64,000 bases of DNA from NCBI GenBank assembly GCA_900465915.1, contig UBKJ01000022.1, positions 8,570 through 72,569 on the forward strand, read 5' to 3'. Below the pieces are notes generated by a model, which saw only the letters and a program-made list of their open reading frames with translations, was not told where the DNA came from and searched no databases. This stretch comes from Hyphomicrobiales bacterium. Lineage in GTDB: Bacteria > Pseudomonadota > Alphaproteobacteria > Rhizobiales > Rhizobiaceae. Of the stretch, positions 58,829-64,000 are shown piece after piece. The position numbers and the translations under genes are program-made. The first letter of the stretch is position 1. The number at the start of each line of letters is the position of its first letter.

Positions 58829-59479
58829 ATGAGCATACAAGCAAATCAGGTTTCATCCCGGCCCAGGCTGAGCCGCGGCGCCTTGTGGAGCGTCATCGCG
58901 GGCGTCGTGGTCGTCGTCGCCATCGGCGCCAGCGCCAAGGTGGTGAAGATCGGCTCGGCCGCCGACGTGCGGCAGGAGGCTTTCTCGCCCGAGGCCTACG
59001 GCGCGGCGCAGTTCCCCAAGGTCAAGGAAGACGTGGTCAAGCGCGCCGTCGACGCGGTCGAACTGGCCAACGCGCTCGCCGCCGACAAGGCGGCGGCCGC
59101 CAAGAAATACGGCGTCGGCGACGCCACGCCGGTCATCCCGGTCAAGTTCACCGGCGTGGTCGAGGAGCGCAAGTCCAACTTCAACACCGTCAAGGTGGAC
59201 GGCATGCCCGACGGCGTCGGCATCCGCATCCAGACCGGCCCCGCCATCAACGGCACCGACCTGCGCGACGCCACCGGCACCATCGATTTCGGCCAGTTCA
59301 AGAACCAGATCGAGTTTCAGAACGCGGGCTCCGCCCTCAACAACCAGATGAAGAAGGACGTGCTCGCCAATATCGACCCCGAGAAGCTCGCGGGCAAGAC
59401 GGTGACGGTGACCGGCGTGTTCAAGCTGGTCAATCCGAAGAACTGGTTCGTCACGCCGGTGGAGATGGACGTCAAATGA
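58829..59479 (+). CDS. DUF2291 family membrane-anchored protein
   Basis: Encodes 216 residues: short basic N-terminus (SRPRLSRG), one transmembrane segment (ALWSVIAGVVVVVAIGASAK) and an extracytoplasmic domain ending LVNPKNWFVTPVEMDVK. DUF2291 proteins are found beside sugar ABC importers in rhizobia and Brucella, including the erythritol importer; the molecular role is unknown. The stop codon overlaps the eryE start by 4 bases. An ATG start at 58829 with no strong Shine-Dalgarno. Confidence 0.85.
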   Translation: MSIQANQVSSRPRLSRGALWSVIAGVVVVVAIGASAKVVKIGSAADVRQEAFSPEAYGAAQFPKVKEDVVKRAVDAVELANALAADKAAAAKKYGVGDATPVIPVKFTGVVEERKSNFNTVKVDGMPDGVGIRIQTGPAINGTDLRDATGTIDFGQFKNQIEFQNAGSALNNQMKKDVLANIDPEKLAGKTVTVTGVFKLVNPKNWFVTPVEMDVK

Positions 59480-61032
59480 ACGTGGCCGCGAAAGCTGATC
59501 ATGGCCGGGCGGAAGGATGGGGCGAGGTCGTCCTCTCGGCCCGCAACGTCGCCAAGTCCTATGGCCGCATCCATGCGCTGAAGGGCGTCAATTTCGACAT
59601 CCGCAAGGGGCAGGTCACCACGCTGTTCGGCGAGAACGGCGCGGGCAAGTCCACGCTGATGAAGATCCTCTCCGGCGTGGTGCCGCCGACCTCGGGCGAG
59701 ATCGTGCTCGACGGCGAGCCGGTGGTGTTCAACTCCTCCACCGAGGCGCGCGACCGCGGAATCTCCATCATCCACCAGGAGCTGAGCCTCGCGCCCAATA
59801 TGAGCGTGCGCGACAACATCTTCATGGGCCGCGAGATCCGCACCCCCACCGGCGTCAATTTCGCCGAGGAGGAGCGCCTCACCCGCGACCTGATGAACGA
59901 GCTCGAAGAGGACATCGACCCGCTGACGCCGGTCGAGGAGCTGCGCCTCGGCCAGCAGCAGATCGTCGAGATCGCCCGCGCGCTGTCGGTCAATTCGCGC
60001 ATCCTGATCATGGACGAGCCCACCTCGGCGCTGAGCGCGTCGGAAGTGGAGGTGCTGTTCAAGGTCATCCGCGACCTTACCGCGCGCGGCGTCGCCATCG
60101 TCTATATCTCGCATCATCTGGAAGAGGCGCTGCAGATCACCGACCACGCCGTGGTGCTGCGCGACGGAACCATGACGGCCTACGCCCCGCGCGCCGAGAT
60201 CGACCTCGAATGGATCGTGCGCAACATGGTGGGCGAGAATTTCGACCTCGGCTCGCCGCCGACCGGTTACGATTTCGGCCCGGTGGCGCTGTCGGTCGAG
60301 GACCTGACCGTGCCCGATCCCGCCGGCGCGGGCTTCGCGCTGGTGGACCGCATGTCGCTCGCCCTGAAGGCGGGCGAGGTGGTCTGCATCTACGGGCTGA
60401 TGGGCGCGGGCCGCACCGAGCTTCTGGAATGCGTGGCGGGCCGGCTCAAGGCCAGCGGCGGCCGGGTGCTGCTGCATGGCGAGGACGTGTCGGGCCTCTC
60501 CATCGCGCAGCGCATCGAGAAAGGGCTGGTGCTGGTGCCGGAAGACCGCCAGCGCGACGGCCTGGTGCAGACCATGACGGTGGGCAAGAACCTGTCGCTG
60601 GCCAGCATCGCCGAGATGACGCGCGGCCTCTTCACCTCGCGCAAGCGCGAGAAGGAGATCATCGACCGCTCCATCGAGCGCGTCCACATCAAGACCGACG
60701 GCGGCGACGCGGCCATCGGCTCGCTGTCGGGCGGCAACCAGCAGAAGGTGGTGATCGGCAAGATGCTGGCCACCGACCCCGGCGTCATCCTGCTCGACGA
60801 GCCCAGCCGCGGCATCGACATCGGCGCCAAGGCGGAAGTGTTCAAGCTTCTGGCGGAAAAGGCCCGGCAGGGGCTGGCCGTCCTCTACACCACATCGGAA
60901 GTCGGCGAATGTCTCAGCATCGCCCATCGCATCATCGTCATGCACCGGGGACGCATCTCCGCCGAATTCGGCTCGGACGTCTCCAAGGAGAAGATCATGG
61001 CCGCCTCGGGCGAGTCCATGGTCGGTCACTGA
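59476..61032 (+). CDS. eryE: erythritol ABC transporter ATP-binding protein, two ABC domains
   Basis: Encodes 518 residues with two fused ABC modules, as in RbsA-type sugar transporters. First: Walker A GENGAGKSTLMK, a degenerate signature LRLGQQQIVEIARAL, Walker B ILIMDEPTSAL. Second: canonical signature LSGGNQQKVVIGKML, Walker B VILLDEPSRGID and GLMGAGRTELLECV in place of Walker A. The degenerate first site is normal for this family. By synteny with the rhizobial erythritol operon it drives erythritol uptake. Confidence 0.88.
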   Translation: MNVAAKADHGRAEGWGEVVLSARNVAKSYGRIHALKGVNFDIRKGQVTTLFGENGAGKSTLMKILSGVVPPTSGEIVLDGEPVVFNSSTEARDRGISIIHQELSLAPNMSVRDNIFMGREIRTPTGVNFAEEERLTRDLMNELEEDIDPLTPVEELRLGQQQIVEIARALSVNSRILIMDEPTSALSASEVEVLFKVIRDLTARGVAIVYISHHLEEALQITDHAVVLRDGTMTAYAPRAEIDLEWIVRNMVGENFDLGSPPTGYDFGPVALSVEDLTVPDPAGAGFALVDRMSLALKAGEVVCIYGLMGAGRTELLECVAGRLKASGGRVLLHGEDVSGLSIAQRIEKGLVLVPEDRQRDGLVQTMTVGKNLSLASIAEMTRGLFTSRKREKEIIDRSIERVHIKTDGGDAAIGSLSGGNQQKVVIGKMLATDPGVILLDEPSRGIDIGAKAEVFKLLAEKARQGLAVLYTTSEVGECLSIAHRIIVMHRGRISAEFGSDVSKEKIMAASGESMVGH

Positions 61033-61054
61033 CGCCATTACGGAGCGCCTATAA

Positions 61055-62089
61055 ATGTCCGTCACGAGCACAAAAGAAAAATCGGCGTCCCCCGCCAAGC
61101 GCAAGTCCAACCTGGTGCATCTTCTGCTCGAAGGCCGCGCCTTCTTCGCGCTGATCGCCATCATCGCGGCCTTCTCGTTCCTGTCGCCCTATTACTTCAC
61201 GGTCGACAACTTCCTCATCATGTCGTCGCACGTGGCCATTTTCGGCCTGTTGGCCATCGGCATGCTGCTGGTCATCCTCAACGGCGGCATCGACCTTTCG
61301 GTCGGCTCCACGCTCGGCCTCGCCGGCGTGGTGGCGGGCTTCCTGATGCAGGGCGTCACGCTGCAGAAATTCGGCGTCATCCTCTATTTCCCGGTCTGGG
61401 CGGTGGTGCTGATCACCTGCGCGCTGGGCGCCTTCGTCGGCGCGGTCAACGGCGTGCTGATCGCCTGGCTGCGCGTGCCGGCCTTCGTGGCGACGCTGGG
61501 CGTGCTCTATTGCGCCCGCGGCGTGGCGCTCTTGATGACCAACGGCCTCACCTACAACAATCTCGGCGGCCGTCCCGAACTCGGCAACACCGGCTTCGAC
61601 TGGCTCGGCTTCAACCGCCTGTTCGGCGTGCCGATCGGCGTGCTGGTGCTGGCCGTGGTGGCGATCATCTGTGCGGTGGTGCTCAACCGCACCGCCTTCG
61701 GCCGCTGGCTCTACGCCTCGGGCGGCAACGAGCGCGCGGCGGAGCTGTCGGGCGTGCCGGTCAAGCGGGTCAAGATCTCGGTCTATGTGATCTCGGGCAT
61801 TTGCGCGGCCATCGCCGGCCTGGTCCTGTCCTCGCAGCTCACCTCGGCCGGCCCCACCGCCGGCACCACCTACGAGCTGACCGCGATCGCCGCCGTGGTG
61901 ATCGGCGGCGCGGCGCTCACCGGCGGCCGCGGCACGGTGCAGGGCACCATGCTCGGCGCCTTCGTGATCGGCTTTCTCTCGGACGGCCTCGTCATCATCG
62001 GCGTCTCGTCCTACTGGCAGACCGTGTTCACCGGCGCGGTGATCGTGCTGGCCGTGCTGCTCAACAGCATTCAATACGCCCGGCGCTAA
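61055..62089 (+). CDS. eryF: erythritol ABC transporter permease
   Basis: Encodes 344 residues of the BPD_transp_2/RbsC type with about ten transmembrane helices (FFALIAIIAAFSFLSPYYFT, HVAIFGLLAIGMLLVILNGG and IDLSVGSTLGLAGVVAGFLM are diagnostic). EAA-like loop GNERAAELSGVPVKRVKISV. The N-terminus is basic. 22 bases after eryE. Confidence 0.9.
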   Translation: MSVTSTKEKSASPAKRKSNLVHLLLEGRAFFALIAIIAAFSFLSPYYFTVDNFLIMSSHVAIFGLLAIGMLLVILNGGIDLSVGSTLGLAGVVAGFLMQGVTLQKFGVILYFPVWAVVLITCALGAFVGAVNGVLIAWLRVPAFVATLGVLYCARGVALLMTNGLTYNNLGGRPELGNTGFDWLGFNRLFGVPIGVLVLAVVAIICAVVLNRTAFGRWLYASGGNERAAELSGVPVKRVKISVYVISGICAAIAGLVLSSQLTSAGPTAGTTYELTAIAAVVIGGAALTGGRGTVQGTMLGAFVIGFLSDGLVIIGVSSYWQTVFTGAVIVLAVLLNSIQYARR

Positions 62090-62093
62090 AGGC

Positions 62094-62130
62094 ATGTTGC
62101 GCAAAAGTGCGTAGCGGTTTTGCGATAACA
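62094..62130. repeat. palindromic repeat element before eryG
   Basis: GCGCAAAAGTGCGTAGCGG followed by TTTTGCG forms an imperfect hairpin (CGCAAAA with TTTTGCG), sharing the GCG-AGCGGTTT-GCG core of the other two copies. It lies between the permease and binding-protein genes. Confidence 0.6.
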
Positions 62131-62243
62131 ACACGCCAAGAGTAACCGGGCAGTAGCGAAAGACTTCACGGGCGGGGCCTCCCGCCTGGTGGAAGCGAAA
62201 CCGCCGGGACACCGGCACAACCAAACCTAAAGGGAGTGAGACC

Positions 62244-63197
62244 ATGTTCAACAAGGGTATGCGGGTTCTTCTCGCCGCCGCCGCGGCGCTGCCGCTGATC
62301 GCCGGCGCAAGCGCCGCCTGGGCCGACGGCCTGATCAGCATCATCGTCAACGATCCGTCCAATCCGTACTGGTACACGGAAGGCGAGATCGCCAAGAAGA
62401 CCGCGGAAGGCCTCGGCTACACCGCCGTCGTCGGCGGCCACAAGGGCGACACCAACGCCGAGAGCAACCTCGTCGACACCGCCATCACCAACAAGTCCAA
62501 GGCCATCATCCTCGATCCCGCCAACGCCGACGGCTCGGTGGGCGCGGTGAAGCGCGCGGTCGCGGCCGGCATCCCGGTGTTCCTCGTCAACGCCGAGATC
62601 AACCAGGAAGGCCTCGCCAAGGCGCAGCTCGTGTCCAACAACGCGCAGGGCGCGGCCATCGGCGCGCAGCAGTGGGTGCAGGCCATGGGCGAGAAGGGCA
62701 AATATGTCGAGCTGCTCGGCGCGCCCTCCGACAACAACGCCGCCACCCGCTCCAACGGCTACGAGACGGTGCTGTCGCAGTATCCGGACCTCGAGAAGGT
62801 CGGCCAGGACGTCGCCAACTGGAACCGCACCCAGGGCCACGACAAGGCGCAGGCGCTGTTGCAGGCCCATCCGGAGATCACCGGCCTGATCAGCGGCAAC
62901 GACGAGATGGCGCTGGGCGCGATCGCGGCGCTGAAGGAATCCGGCAAGCTGGACAAGGTCAAGGTCGGCGGCTTCGACGGCTCGCCCGACGCGGTGGCCG
63001 CCATCAAGGCCGGCGAACTGCAGTACACGGTTCTCCAGCCGGTCGCCATCTTCTCCGAAGCCGCGGTCAAGCAGGCCGACAGCTTCATCAAGACCGGCAA
63101 GACGGGCGTCGACAAGGAAAAGCAGCTCTTCGACTGCTTCCTGATCACCAAGGACAATGTCGACAAGTACACCGCGCCGTTCGTCCTCAAGCAGTAA
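62244..63197 (+). CDS. eryG: erythritol-binding periplasmic protein
   Basis: Encodes 317 residues, a ribose-binding-protein-type (Peripla_BP_4) fold with a signal peptide (MRVLLAAAAALPLIAGASAAW). Mature start LISIIVNDPSNPYWYTEGEI, with ligand-site segments HKGDTNAESNLVDTAITNKS and LLGAPSDNNAATRSNGYETV, GLISGNDEMALGAIAALKES, KVGGFDGSPDAVAAIKAGEL. It binds erythritol in rhizobia. The RBS AAAGGGAGTGAG is strong. A stable hairpin follows the stop codon (63208-63234), consistent with high expression. Confidence 0.92.
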   Translation: MFNKGMRVLLAAAAALPLIAGASAAWADGLISIIVNDPSNPYWYTEGEIAKKTAEGLGYTAVVGGHKGDTNAESNLVDTAITNKSKAIILDPANADGSVGAVKRAVAAGIPVFLVNAEINQEGLAKAQLVSNNAQGAAIGAQQWVQAMGEKGKYVELLGAPSDNNAATRSNGYETVLSQYPDLEKVGQDVANWNRTQGHDKAQALLQAHPEITGLISGNDEMALGAIAALKESGKLDKVKVGGFDGSPDAVAAIKAGELQYTVLQPVAIFSEAAVKQADSFIKTGKTGVDKEKQLFDCFLITKDNVDKYTAPFVLKQ

Positions 63198-63207
63198 CGG
63201 CATGATC

Positions 63208-63234
63208 GGGGCGCCGGGCATCGTCCGGCGCCCC
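63208..63234. repeat. stable hairpin between eryG and the DeoR gene
   Basis: GGGGCGCCGG and CCGGCGCCCC form a perfect 10-bp stem with a 7-base loop (GCATCGT). No T run, so probably a transcript-stabilising or partial termination structure. Confidence 0.65.
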
Positions 63235-63290
63235 GTCCGCCGCGAGGCGCGAGCCTCACGAATTTCGGCCACGGCGAGCGGGTGACGGAG

Positions 63291-64000
63291 ATGACGGCGA
63301 GCGGCAAGGCGAGCATTGAAAATCTGATGACGGACCAGGCGCCGAACGACAGCCGGCACGCCCGCCAGCTTCTGCGGCGCCAGCAGATCGCCGAGACCGT
63401 GATGGCCGAGGGCTCGATGCGGATCGAGGACCTGACCGAACGCTTCGGCGTCAGCCTGATGACGGCGCATCGCGACGTGGACGAGCTGGTCAGCCGCGGC
63501 CTGTTCCGCAAGACGCGCGGCGTGGTGTCGGCGGCGCCGACCAGCCTGATCGAGGCCAGCGATCTCTACCGCGTCTCGCGCCAGTCGGAGGAGAAGAAGC
63601 TGATCGCGGAGGCCGCGATGCAGTTCGTCGAGCCGGGGCAGGCGATCTTCTTCGACGATTCCACCACCGTGCTGCAAATGGCCCCGCATCTGTCCGAGCG
63701 GGTTCCGCTGACGGTGATCACCAATTCGCTGACGCTGATGAACGAGATGCGCGACGTCAAGGACGTGACGCTGCTCGGCCTCGGCGGCCAGCTCTACAAC
63801 TGGTGCAACGCCTTCGTCGGCCATATGACCACCAACGAGATCCGGCAGTTGCGCGCCGACGTGGCCTTCATCTCCATCGCGGCCATCACCGACGACATGC
63901 TGTTCCACCAATCGCCGGAAATGGCGGCCACCAAGCGCGCCATGCTGGAATGCGCCGCGCGCCGCGTGCTTCTGGCCGACCACACAAAGTTCGAGCGCCG
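63291..64000 (+). CDS. DeoR family regulator, cut by the window end
   Basis: The reading frame from ATG 63291 (RBS GGAG) runs without a stop to the window end, giving at least 236 residues. N-terminal HTH (RRQQIAETVMAEGSMRIEDL, VSLMTAHRDVDELV) is followed by the DeoR sensor domain (IFFDDSTTVLQMAPHLSERV, VITNSLTLMNEMRDVKDVTL, LGGQLYNWCNAFVGHMTTNE, ADVAFISIAAITDDM). It is a second DeoR protein, distinct in sequence from the one at 52101. Role at the erythritol importer inferred from position. The 3' end is missing. Confidence 0.88.
   Translation, partial: MTASGKASIENLMTDQAPNDSRHARQLLRRQQIAETVMAEGSMRIEDLTERFGVSLMTAHRDVDELVSRGLFRKTRGVVSAAPTSLIEASDLYRVSRQSEEKKLIAEAAMQFVEPGQAIFFDDSTTVLQMAPHLSERVPLTVITNSLTLMNEMRDVKDVTLLGLGGQLYNWCNAFVGHMTTNEIRQLRADVAFISIAAITDDMLFHQSPEMAATKRAMLECAARRVLLADHTKFER

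Noticed and set aside
58370..58840. Minus-strand frame of 156 codons in the divergent ery region
   Set aside because: Starts inside the DUF2291 gene, has no ribosome-binding site, contains palindromic regulatory sequence and shows no family features.
59317..63983. Long minus-strand open frames opposite eryE, eryG and the DeoR gene
   Set aside because: They mirror the importer genes and lack motifs, signal peptides or start signals.

Overview
This GC-rich window (apart from a few AT-rich intergenic stretches) looks like an alphaproteobacterium of the order Hyphomicrobiales (Rhizobiales). The reasons are an EcfG-type general-stress sigma factor with matching promoters, a complete Brucella/rhizobium-type erythritol locus, LtrA, OpuAC-type betaine ABC transporters, and the dense, high-GC gene packing. 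Genus cannot be fixed from the sequence. No tRNA, rRNA, CRISPR array, transposase or replication origin was seen.

Region 1 (about 0.4-12.5 kb) is a general-stress island. It holds DNA repair (Mpg glycosylase, UdgX), a Nudix hydrolase, small hydrophilic stress proteins (KGG repeats, DUF3606-like, DUF3008-like, GSP17M-like), a YciF ferritin-like protein, trehalose synthesis (otsB-otsA), an EcfG-like sigma factor and a degenerate receiver protein. Twelve sites of the form GGAAC-N16-(mostly G)GTT lie upstream of these genes, all with the same spacer, and none was noticed elsewhere in the window. The island therefore looks like one regulon under a general-stress sigma factor.

Region 2 (12.5-21.6 kb) is a sugar-acid catabolic cluster: uxuA plus an SDR on the minus strand, divergent from ltnD, otnK, an SMP-30 lactonase, an AGE-family isomerase, an SDR, an HpcH/HpaI aldolase and a GntR regulator. 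Two inverted copies of a 15-bp palindrome-bearing motif lie in the divergent gap. The partners normally found with ltnD/otnK (otnC, otnI) and any transporter are absent, so the substrate is open.

Region 3 (21.6-42.3 kb), after an S1/P1-type nuclease, looks like quaternary-amine and hydroxyproline-type catabolism: a GlxA/AraC regulator, a betaine-binding protein, a demethylase-like flavoprotein, a HypD-like DapA-family enzyme, an aldehyde dehydrogenase, an FAD amine oxidoreductase, a four-gene betaine-type ABC importer, GntR and LacI regulators, a proline-racemase-family enzyme with Ser in place of the first catalytic Cys, an alpha/beta hydrolase, an aspartate-dehydrogenase-like protein, an M20 amidohydrolase and an amino-acid-binding protein. 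A 5'-truncated remnant of an Ldh/pyrroline-carboxylate-reductase-like gene lies between the GntR and LacI genes.

Region 4 (42.3-47.5 kb) has ltrA, a LuxR-type regulator and two cyclic-di-GMP signalling proteins.

Region 5 (47.6-64 kb) is carbohydrate metabolism centred on erythritol: fbp and fba, an EamA exporter, then on the minus strand eryA-eryB-eryC-eryD-eryR-eryH(tpiA2)-eryI(rpiB2), and divergently DUF2291-eryE-eryF-eryG (ABC importer) followed by a DeoR regulator cut by the window end. Together they would import erythritol, convert it to D-erythrose 4-phosphate and link it to gluconeogenesis and pentose-phosphate reactions through Fba and Fbp.
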